Below, one piece after another: positions 40,201 through 52,500 of a stretch of 64,000 nt of DNA (position 1 is the first letter of the stretch; each line of letters opens with the position of its first letter). The notes beneath the pieces were generated by a model. The model was not told where the DNA came from. It worked only from the letters and a program-made list of their open reading frames with translations, and did no database searches. The translations under genes were made by a program, and so were the position numbers. Source of the DNA: Cheilinus undulatus (taxonomy: Eukaryota > Chordata > Actinopteri > Labriformes > Labridae); NCBI RefSeq assembly GCF_018320785.1, contig NC_054867.1, forward strand, positions 23,687,855 through 23,751,854, given 5' to 3'.

Positions 40201-43200
40201 GGGAGGTCAAAATGCAAAAAAGGAGCTTCAAAGGGAAACTGAGCAAATGATGAAAATGAAGTTTATTTAATGCTCTTTCCACATGAATAGATTTAACATA
40301 TATGTGAAGAAAAGACTTGTGTACTGACTCCTCCTTCTGTGCCCGTGTATATGGGATGATGACCAGTCTGTGGACAGCCATGTAGAACAGTAGCGGTCCA
40401 ACAGTGGCATAAAACACAGCACTTGGCAGAAGCTGATCTGTCAGGTGGACTGGAAACAGGTATGTTTGACTGGCACGCACCAGCCTGCATGGAAACAAGG
40501 GTACAGATTTATACACACACGTCAGATAATTACGCAGAAAGGCAAAGACCCACAGAGGAATGAGCTCATATTTTGGGTTGGGCCAGTACTTGATCTTGAG
40601 CGTGACTCCCTGAGGGACCCCGATGCTGACAGTCGCTGACAGGACACTGTGTCGGCTGATCTTCCTCTCTGCTCCATATTCCACCACAGTGCCGAACCAG
40701 CCCGTCCTGGAGAGAAGACAAAAATAAACAGAGACCATGAGTGTTGGGCAGAGTCAGTTACACAGCCTGAGCTACCAGAGGTTAAAATGATCAGGGATCA
40801 AATATGTGACAAATTCACTTTCTTCAACTTTCACATTTTTGTTTATTGTTAAGTTCATTTTATTTCTATTTATATGTTATGCTTTACTTAATTTTATTCT
40901 CCCACAGTATGTTGTGTTTGTACTGTTTCTATCTATTTTTGACTTGCCTCTTGTTAACTGCTTAACTTTATTAGGGGTTGTTTAGACAATGCATTTTCAT
41001 GGATTAACAATTATGGCACTCAGATACAAAGTGACTGCACTTTGTACGTCTATCAATAATATGCATTAAAAATACATCTTAAGTGATGAGATTAAATTTG
41101 AACTCACTTGTCCATACTTAATTTCCGTGGAGAAGAGGCCAGCCGTGCCTCTTTAACAGCTTTTCTCCCTTATTTCATCCTAAAAATGCTTTTCAAGGAT
41201 GCAGTGATATACCAAGCCTCATTTTTGAGGGTTCCAACATTAAATCTGACTGCCAGCCAAAGTAAGTCATTTAGTACAGAAAAGGTTATTTGAGATGCAA
41301 AAAGCAGACACACGTACTTCACAGAGCCTTTAACTTTGGTCTGGTCTTCATCCTGGAATTTATACTGGTAGCTCATCATCAGGTAGGAGTGAGGAACGCC
41401 AAGCTATGAGAGAATGTATACAGAATGTAACAAATCTTAAAGTTACATAGGTCCAATTTCAGTTAATTCAAAAACCAGGTTGAATATAATGGCAACAGGA
41501 GGTATTTATGAAGCTTAGCATTAGTTCATGTAGGACAAAGAGGTCATACACCCAGCTGTGACCAGCTGATGGCCAGCTGATCCCAGTTATCACCTTCCAG
41601 CTCTCATAGTCATCATAGCTCTTTTTCTCAACACAGCAGCATATTTAAATATGACGTCCCTCTCACTAATCCCTGCTTCATCAATGCTGATGCATCACAC
41701 TGCTGCTGCTGGTAAAGCTTCACCTGCTCCACCCTAGCCTCCTCTTTAACAGCATAAAGCTTGCTGCACCCTCATTTTCAGATTCATGCTACTGTGGATT
41801 AATTGCTTCTGAACTTATTTTATTATATTCAACATGCATTGACACAAATGTATCTATCCATATGGAGGTTTCTAGCTATGTGCTCCCTGGAAGGTCAAAG
41901 CATGCTGCTTGACTAACCCAGGAGGCATCTTTTGAGCAGTCATCACCACCCAGGAAAACTGTATATCCATTTTGCAATAAATGGTTGAATGTATGACAAG
42001 AGTGTTCTTGACTGAACTGTGCTTGTGCCTGTTTATACCTGCAGAGCGAGAGTAAAGTGGCTGCTTTTTGTGTCTCGGACCAGGCTAGTTGTCATGGCGC
42101 TGTTGGGTCCCCAACGCCACTGTAGATAGCCCATTGTGTTCTGGTCCAGGTGGCGTGCTGTCATCAGAGAACAGCTTGGCCGTAAACCTCGAGGAGAGAA
42201 CTGCAGACCACACTGAGCTGTCAAGAAACTGGAAAGAGAAAAAGCAGGGGGCAAAGGAAGAGAATAACAGGAAATCTTGTTCACATGCCAATAAAGTTCA
42301 TGTAACATTCACCTGTGTCAAACTGTGTAGCCTTACCAACGTGTAGTGACGTTACGAAACACCTTTAATCCAATGAGAGGTCCAAGTATGTCTCCTGCAC
42401 CAAACTCCACCTACAGATAAGAATGCACAGAAACAGGTGATTGCAGTCGGACATGTCTAATCTACAAAAACAACAGCAATATATTTACTATCCTACCGTA
42501 ACATCTAATATGCATGTTCAATATTCTTTTTAAAATACCTTTGAAGGTTGTAAAATATTTCATTTTTATAAACTGCATGTACTTTGTGGTGCATACCTCT
42601 CCCCATCCCTTGGCTGATGTAACCCTTCGAACAGTCATGTTAATGTTGCCCCCTCCATTCCCATTGTGTGTAGAGAGTGAGCCTGACAACACTGCTGTGT
42701 CGGAGTTTGTCAAAGGAGCCTGCAAAAAAAAAGAGAAACGACAACTTAGTAAAACAGATAACACTACAGCGATCCTGGCTCAAGCTGTGCATAACGTAGA
42801 TACTATGAGTGTATGTGTGCTTCGTTGTACCTCTATGGACTGTGAAATGTGCATCTTGTTGATTTCAATATGAGGAAACCCTCCTCCTGGCATCTCTTCA
42901 AAGTCTTCATCATAACGGTCAAACAAGTCTGTAGCGTCCACACCCACGCTGATGGTGCCCTGAATAATGACGGAGTAAAGCAGAGAGATTGGCAGAATTA
43001 ATTAACAGAGATAGGAAGGATTAGGGACATCATGAAATGAATGTGGCAACCATCTACAGCAAATTCTGTGACAAAACGCTTTCATCAATATCTGCATGAA
43101 TAGGTGGCCTGCACAAGAAATACACTGAAAGCAGTGACTTTTATATGTAATTTGAAGTAGTTGTGACCGAGAAAACCTTAGGGTTAGTTCTTTGCTGCAG

Positions 43201-44457
43201 TCTCCTCTCTTCTCTTTCTCTCTGAAGTCTTTCATACTCCTCACGAATTTCTGCTGGTGTTCTTTTTCTCTCCACCACCTACATGCCATAACAAAAATGT
43301 AAATAATGAAGATAGGTTTAGATTGTAAGTGTAAGATAGCAACAAAAAGCTTATGATGCACAGAATACATACCTCCCAGCCTTCAACCTCCAGTCCTTTT
43401 TTCCCAAAGATGTCATAGATGGCTCTAGAGTGATCATCACTCAGAACTAAGGGGAAACAATGGTTTAAGCAGATCTTTAATATAAAAATTTTGATTTTTC
43501 TGCTTTTGTGTGAATTTTCTGATTCAATGCTATGGTGCTGAGAGGAAACACTTTCATTTTAAAATCAATTTTGAAGTGGGATCCCAGTAAAAATGAACAT
43601 TTCTTGTTGGTGTGTAGTCCTTGTTTACCTTCATATGCTTGGTGCACCTGGTTAAACAGCTGTTCAGCCTGACTTTTCAGTTCAGGATCTCGATGTTTGT
43701 CAGGATGATAGAGCATACATAGCCTCCGATATGATGCCTTTAGTTCCTCTAATGTAGCCTGTAACAAGAGAGAGCAGGGGAAAAGCCTGGAAAGGTAAGG
43801 TCTTAATATATCATCTTATGATGTTTTTTTTTAGGAGGTTCTTGTTTTAACAACACTTAAACTCAATTACTTCTGTTTGGTGAAAACAAGATAGGACATC
43901 TTGCTATTATAACCTGAAACCACCAACTTAGTGTCAGTTTTACTAAACAAAATGACTTGGAGAAATAAAATGTTAATCTAATTTGTCGAGGGTGACAGCA
44001 TGAACACATGTTTACCTTACCTAACATTATCTACATGATCGTCCGAGTTTAAGTACTTTAGACAGGCCTGAGTCTCCATGGTTTAATGAAACCTGAGATC
44101 TAAGAAAGTGCTCACCGACACACAAACAATTACTTTACGCTTGCTATAATTACTATACTGCATGCTGTTATTAAAGAGATGCTGTAATATCCTGCACATT
44201 CATGCTCTTGCTGCATCAGCCGGCATCATCTTACAAGGATGGTGCGGATGAAGAAGACCGTTACTCATCTGAAGGATGATGCACCGATGCCCACCGTTTA
44301 CCTGCTGAAAATCCATTCACTGAGACTCACAGAAAAATGTCAGTAACTATTTGGCTTCATTGTTTAACAGAATTAAGCGTACCTCTTTCCTAACGTTGAG
44401 AAGAGAGTAGTAATCCTGATTATTAGACTCAAAATCATCATCTAAGGACGCCGCCAT
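37254..44457 (-). CDS. dnajc11: DnaJ homologue C11 (dnajc11), 16 exons, 560 aa
   Basis: Exons from the start: 44383-44457, 43629-43758, 43373-43446, 43177-43278, 42831-42959, 42597-42719, 42337-42410, 42039-42228, 41318-41403, 40590-40706, 40329-40484, 39711-39780, 39469-39526, 37592-37734, 37378-37507, 37254-37279. All have GT-AG borders; phases agree and the sum is 1683 nt. The length is 560 aa against 559 that I recall for human. The J domain (about 14-82) has the Hsp70-activating HPD at 43-45 in [12 protein letters not shown]. The middle is predicted beta-rich and contacts the mitochondrial outer membrane; LRPSCSL..., GYLQWRWG and [10 protein letters not shown] are conserved. The C-terminal DUF3395 holds [18 protein letters not shown]. 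The protein joins the mitochondrial bridging (MICOS-SAM) complex that shapes cristae. The last exon codes for only HRIESES after a split Ser. The ATG overlaps a CpG-containing promoter (gacgccgccATG). Confidence 0.97.
37900..38870 (+). mobile_element. Tc1-like transposon remnant in a dnajc11 intron
   Basis: Lies antisense in the intron between the dnajc11 exons at 39469 and 37734. The plus strand encodes broken pieces of a Tc1-type transposase: [13 protein letters not shown], then [34 protein letters not shown], and a degenerate NDPKNTA and QHLWRDLKW. It ends in 'gaggctgtaattgttgctaa', 'acataacaaaactgaaaaaa' and 'gtgaagcaggcctgaatgta', the family's right terminal repeat. Stops and frame changes show that it is inactive. 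The left terminal repeat is not recognisable. Confidence 0.88.
39422..39460 (+). repeat. (TG)n microsatellite
   Basis: Nearly perfect TG repeat that ends 8 bp from the splice donor of dnajc11 exon 13 (on the minus strand the donor GTGAGAGA is followed by ACAC...). Expansion here could affect splicing. Confidence 0.93.
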
Positions 44458-44960
44458 GTTTGCGTTTGTTCCAGTCCCGCCTACCCCTCTAGTGCCCTGG
44501 AAGCTCATTGGTCAGCCAAACCAGAACCGGAAGTTGTTCTATCGCCATCTTCTGGTTGAGTCTCAGCTCAGCACGGAGGGAACCTCACACCTTCAAACTA
44601 GACGAAAGCGGAGGAAAGTTTATATCATGCTGGAAGGTATCTTAAATGTCTGTTATAAAGGGGTTTAAAATAAGCCTTTTCTCATTTCATGCCCCCCTGT
44701 TCCTGACAACAAACATTTTTCAGTTTAACACTTTTGTTAACTTCTACACCGGTTATTAAATCTGACTGGCTGAAAATAACTCGCGGTTAACAATCCTGGA
44801 ACGTCATTACCAAACTAAGATAGCATGATATTGAGTATATTTCCATTATTTTATTGAGTTCTAAACTTATTTAACTCATTTTCTGGGGGAAATAAAACTG
44901 GTCCTCTTATCTCAGATTGTTAAATTCTCAAACTTTCAAGAAAACAACAGACGTTTATGC
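44458..44960. promoter_or_regulatory. dnajc11 upstream region
   Basis: The first 120 bp upstream of the dnajc11 ATG contain several CG dinucleotides and ETS-like sites (accggaagttg at about 44526), as in TATA-less promoters. Beyond 44650 the sequence becomes AT-rich with no gene. Confidence 0.4.
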
Positions 44961-46226
44961 TAGGGGTGGGCAATATATCGAGTTTATTCAATGTATCGTG
45001 GCTTTTGCCATGCACAATATATAAAATGACTATTTCGCAAACATCCAAGTATAAATTGTGTGAAAGTTTTGAGCCGCCAGCGTGCATTTCTCACTGGAGT
45101 TTCTCTTCTCCCATTGTCCCTGATCTTTCACAGCAGAGAGCTCACTTCCCCACCCATCAAGAAAACTCTCCTCCGCACATGCACGTTTTTGTATCAGTGG
45201 AGGAGAGAGGAGGTAAACACCATGGGTAAACAGAGCAGCGTGGCAAGTTAGCGGCTAGTTAGCAGCGTTCAGAGACGGATTATGAGAGACAGTGCTGGGT
45301 CTGTCATCTGCCAGGGGTTCAGCTTTAAAAGGAAGAGGTTGAACTCACAGTAACGTTAAAATACGCCGCAAGATGACTCCGAGATAACGGCGGCAGTAGC
45401 ACAACACATTGCCAAAGACATGAGCCCAGTGTTGTTGAAAAGCCAGGATTTAAAAATTGCATAAAGACAATTAACCCAGAATATGTGATTTGCCTGCACA
45501 TGAGCATTGTGCAAAAAACTCCCTGCCAGAGTCGTACATGTCGGAGAGAAAATGGCCCAGCAGCGGACAATTGTGATCCACTTCTCCACAACTATAGAGA
45601 CTTATCTCAGCCTAACAGTTCAAAACACAGACGAGACGGAGTTAAAAAGTTTCTACCTCCAAATGATCTTTCCCCCCATGATCACATAGGAGAGTTTTTT
45701 AAATAAGCTCTAAAGATGCTCTCGTGTCATGAACTTGTCAGAAACTGCTCCAGGGTTTATCAGCACAGATAACAGACTAATATAATCACAGCCGTGAGCT
45801 TGAATGATGGACTAGACTGCAGGGTTTTAGCCATCGGCTGCATGCAGGATTGGTGAGTTTTGAGAAGGTTTGCTTCACCCTTAATGAGGAAAAAATCATT
45901 TTATAATCAGCAATAGTAAACATAACAGAAAACATTTCAGAACCATCCATACACTATAAAAGACAGATTATTTCACAGTTTATGTATGTTTGATTTACTT
46001 GTAAAAGTTTGAAGTCCTTTTCGAAATAAAACAGTGCTAAATTTGACTTTATATTGATTTTATTGAAAATCCAATAGAACAGTCTATTTTATTAGCCAAA
46101 CTAGTGTCATTTAGGGCTAAATTAAACATTATACAGCCACTTCAAAGTATCCCGATATATATCGTGTATCGGGATATAGCAAAACTATATCGGGATATAA
46201 ATTTTAGGCCATATCACCCAGCTCTA
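44961..46226 (+). mobile_element. Decayed hAT (ZBED-type) element, about 1.27 kb
   Basis: The left end taggggtgggcaatat and the right end, read backwards, tagagctgggtgatatgg are inverted. Flanking 8-mers gtttatgc (44953-44960) and tgttatgc (46227-46234) match at 6 of 8, the duplication length of hAT elements. Inside, about 45380-45680 reads in pieces like a ZBED-type hAT transposase: VAQHIAKDMSPV, PARVVHVGEKMAQQ, IVIHFSTTIETYLSLT. Frames change and stops interrupt, so the copy is dead. Sequences just inside the ends (gatatatatcgtgtatcggg) are self-complementary. Confidence 0.75.
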
Positions 46227-48300
46227 TGTTATGCCCTATTTGAAATAAAATACAGTGCATGCATGCATGCTATGGGTTTCTTCAATGGTATGCTTCTTCT
46301 GCCACTTATTCAGTCATGTTTTGTTACATATATGGTACAAACTTCAATATTATCGAAATTCTTAAACAAATTTAAGTTGTTAAAAATCTTCAGGAAGTTG
46401 GGTTGTGATAGCTCATTCAAGAATTGGCGGTGGGTCCTGAGACGAGACCAGTTGAGAACCACTGATTAATAGAATATTTATGAGTTAACATGGCCTGGAC
46501 TAGTGATTCTCCCTTCATTGCTTAGTGTCAGTCCAAGTGTGTTGCCCCTTACCAAGACTTGATTGCTCTACCTGAGCCACCTCAGGTTAGCTTTAGAAAG
46601 GTTAGCTTTGGATCCTTGTTTCTCTGAAAACTGCATTTCTTTAAGAACACATCCAGAAACTTGTGATAATACAGAACCACATTTACCCCCTTATTATATG
46701 ACCATAAGTCGTGTTTGATTGTTGCTTAAACATTACCAATGTTGAAAGCAGTGATAGAAGTGTACTTAGTTTGAGTAAAGGAACTAATAACCTAGTGTGA
46801 AAATACTACATATCCCGTAAGTCAAAGCCACAACACATACAATTTTAATGTAAAAATGAACCAAAAAACATTGTTGACTCAATATTTTAGTGCGTCCAAG
46901 ATGTTTTTAGTGGTTTCTTATTCACCCAGAAAGCCTCTGCGTTTGGCACAAGCAGCTGTTCAGATACACTGAGGTAGAAGAACATGGAAGTGGTAGCTGA
47001 AGCTCGCATTGTGCCAAACACGGAGACTTTCTTGGTGAAAAATCACACACTTCAAAAGTTCTTGATATTGTGTACAATTGAGCCAGCATTGGTGTCTGGA
47101 CAAATTTTACCGTGACCTTGTTAAAATTCGTAGTGAAACTATACCTGCTACACTGTATAGCCTAGCTTCCTAGTGTGGCCTGTTTGAAGGGGCAACACTG
47201 AAATATCCCTCTATATTATTTTGGACTTTGTATAGCCATGCCATAACCTGATAAAGCTGGTATAGCAGAAAAGAACAGAGAAAAAAAGGTGGGAGGCAAT
47301 GATCCCAACAATAATTTGTTAGAAACTTTTAATTCTTCTATTCCAGAGCTGGACTGAGCCTGGCCCATGCCAGGAGGCTAGTACTATTGCTAGCACTAAT
47401 GTTGCTGAGGAAAGCCCTTTAATTGGGCTTATTAGGGTTCAGCTATTTCTGCAATCGGTCCTGCTGACTGGAGCAATCCAGCAGATGTGTTACCACAACC
47501 TGTTTCCCACTTGCAACCTTAAAATTTTCGGAAATATTCAATGTAACACAGAAAATGTCCAGACTCATTGGTACACAAGTGTCCCTCATAGCAGGAAGAT
47601 TTCCTGCAGTTTGTCTGTCCATCAACTGAGGAGTAGTGGAGGGGAAATACTAGGGGGCTAACAGGGAAATTTTAGGGTAAAGTAAAGGTGATAAACTGCA
47701 GTGTGTGTTCTCATAGATTTCAGGAAATTGCAATAGTACTTATGTACTTTCACTTTACAAGCATCTTAAATGCAAGATTCAATCTCCCAACATTTAAAAA
47801 CAGTTTTTCAAAAAGAGTGCCAAAGAAGTTTTTACACACCACAAACCCTAAGTAAGAGGTTTATGGTTTTGGATCTTTGCCTGAAGAAATTTCCTGTACA
47901 AAGACAATTTAGCTTGTTTTGTTTTTATTTCAGATGGTGCTATTCCCTGCTATGACAGTTTTCTGTAAGTGATTAAGTTTTGATCCACATTATAACCGAT
48001 TCATGTCCTGGTTTTGTATATTACTTTGTATCTAACTTTGCTTCTGCATTCCCATCTTGCAGAGATTGTTAGTGGAATACAAAGTAAAATAGCAATATAT
48101 TGCAATGACCAATAGTACAGCTGTGAATACATTTTTTGTAACGGCTTTCAAAATTGTCTTCACTAAGTATTTTAAATACTCAAGCCTAAGTTTAGAGACC
48201 TGAAAATGTAGCTTATTTTATTCATATTTGATATAGTTATTTACAAGACAAATATACTCCTGCCTATATTTATGTTGAAAATATACAGTAAAGCTTTTTT
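46227..48300. other. Intergenic, no gene seen
   Basis: AT-rich sequence between dnajc11 and camta1. It contains a strong inverted repeat (46918-47043, listed separately) and a decayed fish repeat phrase near 46750-46810. The open frames are short and featureless. Confidence 0.45.
46918..47043. repeat. Inverted repeat / fold-back, 34-bp arms
   Basis: The left arm 46918-46951 (ttattcacccagaaagcctc...) is the near-complement of the right arm 47009-47043 (...gagactttcttggtgaaaaat). Both share 'gtttggcacaa' read in opposite directions. About 57 bp lie between. Weaker complementarity continues outward for roughly 15-20 bp. It may be a small MITE or a hairpin-forming transcript. Confidence 0.8.
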
Positions 48301-49140
48301 TTAATGACATAATCATTGTTTTGTTTTGCACATCTTATAGAGCAGCAACATTTTTCCGTTAAACAAAGACACTCGGTTCTGCAGGTTTAAATCTACTTCT
48401 TGGCAACGTACAGTATGTGCACATCTCTTATTGCCAATCATCCTGCCTGAACCCCGTAGATGCCAAAAAACCCTGAGTGCCTCTGCGCTTACACGCCAAG
48501 CATATGTAGCTGAAGACGAACCATTCAAAACCTCAGTTAACCGTGAAGCGTGTCTACGGAGACGATTGTGTGTGTCAAACACAAGGATTTCTGTTGCAAA
48601 GGCGATATTCTACCCCGAGGCATAGAGTGACAGTGTAGGCTTGAAAAGAGCACATAATAGTCCCGGTTAAGCCCCGCTGTTTGGAAGGGATAGCATGGTA
48701 GGAAGCTGGAGTATCACTGAGAATACTGTGGGTATAATTTTCACTTTCTGCGACGATTTTCTCCTTGAGCCAAAATGTGTAACAACCACGGGAGACGGGA
48801 GGCTTTTTTTGTCCTATAAGTTTTCACTCAACCTGTCGTCACGTCTATTCAATAACACAGCTCAAAGACAGCAGGTTGTGAGCCTGTGTAGGCGCGTGAG
48901 GAGCTGTCCTTTCAGCACCACGAGCTTCAGCACCACAGCCAATGACAGCGCCGCGCGAGCCCGTCTAAAAATCTATATCGTGCCTCTAAAAGTCTATCTC
49001 AAGCACTTCTTTGCATTTACATTCACAAGGGGTTCATTATTTGTGTCGGGACGCGACCTTACATGGCATTTTCGCAACAGTCCAGTGCAGGTGAAGAAAT
49101 GAGCGTGCGCGTCTGAGTGTGTAATGTATATTTTGTGTGA
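48301..49140. other. Upstream camta1 interval with higher GC, no gene assigned
   Basis: From about 48360 the sequence gains CG dinucleotides and lacks the AT-rich character of its flanks. Open frames at 48313-48582 (minus) and 48695-49102 (plus, 135 codons) have no family likeness and no supporting splice pattern. A CCAAT-box-like 'cagccaatgacagcgccgcg' lies at about 48937. I read it as distal promoter or conserved non-coding sequence. Confidence 0.4.
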
Positions 49141-49569
49141 AGGCCTCGCTTGTGTGAGTGTGTGAGAGAGAGAAGACGATGATGAGCATGATGATGATGC
49201 TGTGGGAGGCTGTCAAGGTGTCCTCGAATACAGACGTCGTTCAGTGACGTGAGAGGAGAGAGAGAGAAAAAGAGAGGAAGATTGCGCGTGTACGTCAGGG
49301 GGCGGGGTCTACAGGAAAAACGGAGGGATGGAGAATTCCGCGAGTCACCATCACGGATCCCCGCTGTCAATCCGCACCGTTTGGTCCAATAGTGTCCCTA
49401 AACGCGGCAGGCTCGCTCCCCCCACCCCTTCTTCTCTGCCCCGCCCCCCTCCTTGAGCTGTCCTCTCTGTGCACGCGCGTTGTTCACCCCCCCCTCCACC
49501 ACCACCACCTCCACCACCACTAGGTCGAGTCGAGGAGGAGGAGGAGGAGGAAGAGGAGGAGGAGGAGGG
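49141..49569 (+). promoter_or_regulatory. camta1 CpG-rich promoter and 5' UTR
   Basis: A GC-rich block with many CG dinucleotides ('gcgcgtgtacgtcagggggc', 'gcacgcgcgttg'). It has a CRE-like TACGTCAG and GC boxes (ggggcgggg at about 49300; ccccgcccccc on the opposite strand at 49440). A purine-rich (GGA)n stretch (49536-49569) lies just before the ATG and would be in the 5' UTR. No TATA box is clear. Confidence 0.65.
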
Positions 49570-52500
49570 ATGAGGCGCGCGGCGGAGGGGAAATGGCTGC
49601 CGAAAACAAGCCGGAAGGTAAGAGAGAAATAACGGTTTTTATTTGAGGTGGCAGAGTCCTGCTATTTGGGGTTCAGACGAGGCGATATAGGGACGGAGCC
49701 ATGGCGGTGGAGGGAGATAACGGCAGGGCTTTCCCTTTCTGCTAGCCCGTCCCGAAAACACGGACGCTGGTGCTGAACCAGCGACTGTGTGGAACACGGT
49801 TAACCGACTGCAAATAAATAACGGAAGGAGAGTTGTCCTGTCGGTAGGCTCTGAGCCGGGATAGGGTAGTTTTTCACCATCCAATGCATGCCAGCGTTTC
49901 CCCCGAGCAGCTGGTTTCTGAGTGCTTTTGAAGCGTTTAGTATAAAAGGATGGGGATGAGAGAGGATGAGAGTGGTTCACGCTGAAGGAATTCAGATGCT
50001 TTCAGTGTGTATGTGCGCGTGTGTTTATGTGCGTATGTGTTTATCTGTCTCTGTATCTCTCTTAAAGCACAAAATAGACCATTGAATTGTAGATTTCCTT
50101 GCCTGACAGGCACGCAACCTCCTAAACCAGCTGTCCTTTTATTTAGTCACAATCCAGTGGTGATGTGTGTGTGTGGTGTGTGTGTTTAGGTTGGTGTGGA
50201 TGTGTTCCTATGGTTGCTAAGGCAGTGAAGGTGAGAATAAGGCTGCATTTGAGGAGGGGGGGTGGAGTGTGTATGTCAGTTTTAGGTCATATTATGTTGG
50301 CATTAAATTCTTTCAACTAAACTCTTGTTATTCATTCATGAATTATTTAAGAGATGACCAAAATCACCATGGTAATATTATCACCATCTTAACGTAAGGG
50401 TCAATGAAATCATCGGTCCTGACTCAGTGTGTTTGACATTTGTTTGTAAACATCCCGTGGTGGTTTGCTGCTCTAATTATTCCCTTATTTTCTAGCCAGT
50501 TGACAGTGCTGACTTAATATATTAATAAAAAGCTATTGTTGTTTATGACAGGCGGCTCCTAAGCTATTTAAGGGCTAAAATGACACAAAGCAATAAAATA
50601 GTGCTTAGAAATCAGTTTCTATTGTTATTTGATTCTTCTGATCTCTTTTCAGCAAAGTGATGCTAATGACTTTACCCCTCTGCCCACTAGGGAGCAATGC
50701 TGAGCAAGATTTTTCTACAGGGCAGTTTTTGGAATAACTTAGACTACACAAGTACTATCATGCACTTTCTAAGCAAATATTCAGCACTTAAAAGTCAAAT
50801 GCACACATACATATATACACAAGTGTGCAGGCGAGCATGCAGAGTGTAGCCAGAGGCAAGGGGAAGGCCGTGGGTTGAGAGTCCCGTTGCGTGAAAAGAG
50901 TTGAACTGTGGATGAGACAGATGGCCCATGGGCTGATCAGCATGCACTGAACCACATAAATTTAAAACCATCCCCCTGCCTATAATGTGCTTTACCTACA
51001 CACGCAAACAGAATCACGCATTCACAGCATGTGGAGTTTTAGTCCAGGGGATTCTTCTGTGTTTATGTGCAGGGGAGGATGTAATAATTTACGAGCCTCC
51101 GATGTGCTGAATGAAAGCCAAATGAATCAAAGGCAGGAGACAGCCATCCACTTTTTCTCACAGATGTGCGTGTCGTTGATCAGCAGAGTACACTAGTGGG
51201 CATAAGAACAACATCCACCATATAGCATGGAAGACCATCTCCCTCTGTGCTGGTTTGGTCTACTTTGTATCATAGCAACAGTGGTCAGGGAAACAGAGAA
51301 ATGATGAGAGAGAAGAGAAACTAAAGCTGGGTACAAGTTAGTCACACACATGGAGGCAGTGTTTCTACTGTGGCCAATCGATCGGAGACACAATGGACGC
51401 AAGTTAGTGGATCAGAAAATGGATCAGCCCACATGCATATCAGTTGGAGTTTTGTTTCTGAGCTTTAGAGGAGGAGGAACGAGGTGAGGCGTGCGACTGC
51501 CAAGAAACAAAAAGTCTGGAGTGACTCCTAAATATGTCTCTGTCTTTGCCTCTTTTTCTCTCCCTGTAGGACTGAAGAAGATAAGAAATCCAGAGCGGAT
51601 GGTCAGGATTGCTGTTGGCTACACAGGACACACCCCTCCCAAGAGTGACGACACTGACGCCAACAGTAAGAGACACACAAACACTCTTCACACTGTTTGT
51701 GCGCGCGCATACACATTTGTCTGTAGCGCAGGGTGACTCTGGGAGCAAGTCTAAAAGCCTTCTGGCAGAATGATGTGATGCGGGAACTGAGGTCTCCTTC
51801 TCATCTGCTCTGTTACAGATCACACTTACACATACATTCACACACACACTAAACAAACACACACTCTATCTCTGTGTCTCTTCTGAGACGTCATTCCAAT
51901 TCAGCTCTGTTACACATCATGTTTATTCATGCATGCCAGTACAGTATTAGTGGGTGCACACATAGAGTGCTGCACACAGCCATAGAGAAGGCAGAGCTTA
52001 CTTTGGCTATCAGTAGTTTATTGTCATACCTAATCTGTACACATGGCATTATGTATCTATAATCCTCAATGGGCCTGGTTAAACTAGGAGTGAGATGGAG
52101 TGTGTAATCTGGGGTCGCCGCATGGTCGTGTGCTATTGTGTCATCGGCATGTGTGTGACTGCTGCGGTGTGGTAAAGGGACTATAAAGGCAATGATTGCT
52201 TTGATTGGTTATTGATTCCAGAGGACATGACACAGATGCATGTTTCTGCCTCTGTGTGTGAGAGCATGAGTGTAAGGGGGACAAATTGGAGGAAAATAAA
52301 CAGATGTGAGGAGGAGCAGACAGACCCACTGCTTAGTGAGGTGGTGGGGGGTTATGGCTATAGAGGGGGAAAGTACGTGGAAAAAGCGTTTTCATTTCAA
52401 AAGGAGCAGATGGCTTCATACCTGCTCCAGACCCTCTTATTTTGTTAAGAGGGATGAGCCAGACTGTCACATAACAGCAAATAAAGAATTAAGAGAGAGT

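Noticed and set aside
40184-40738. 184-codon minus-strand frame covering two dnajc11 exons
   Set aside because: It reads through the intron at 40485-40589; splice sites with correct phases separate the exons and reproduce the human sequence.
48695-49102. 135-codon plus-strand open frame upstream of camta1
   Set aside because: No family likeness, no supported splice sites, and it lies in GC-richer promoter-flanking DNA where long chance frames are common.
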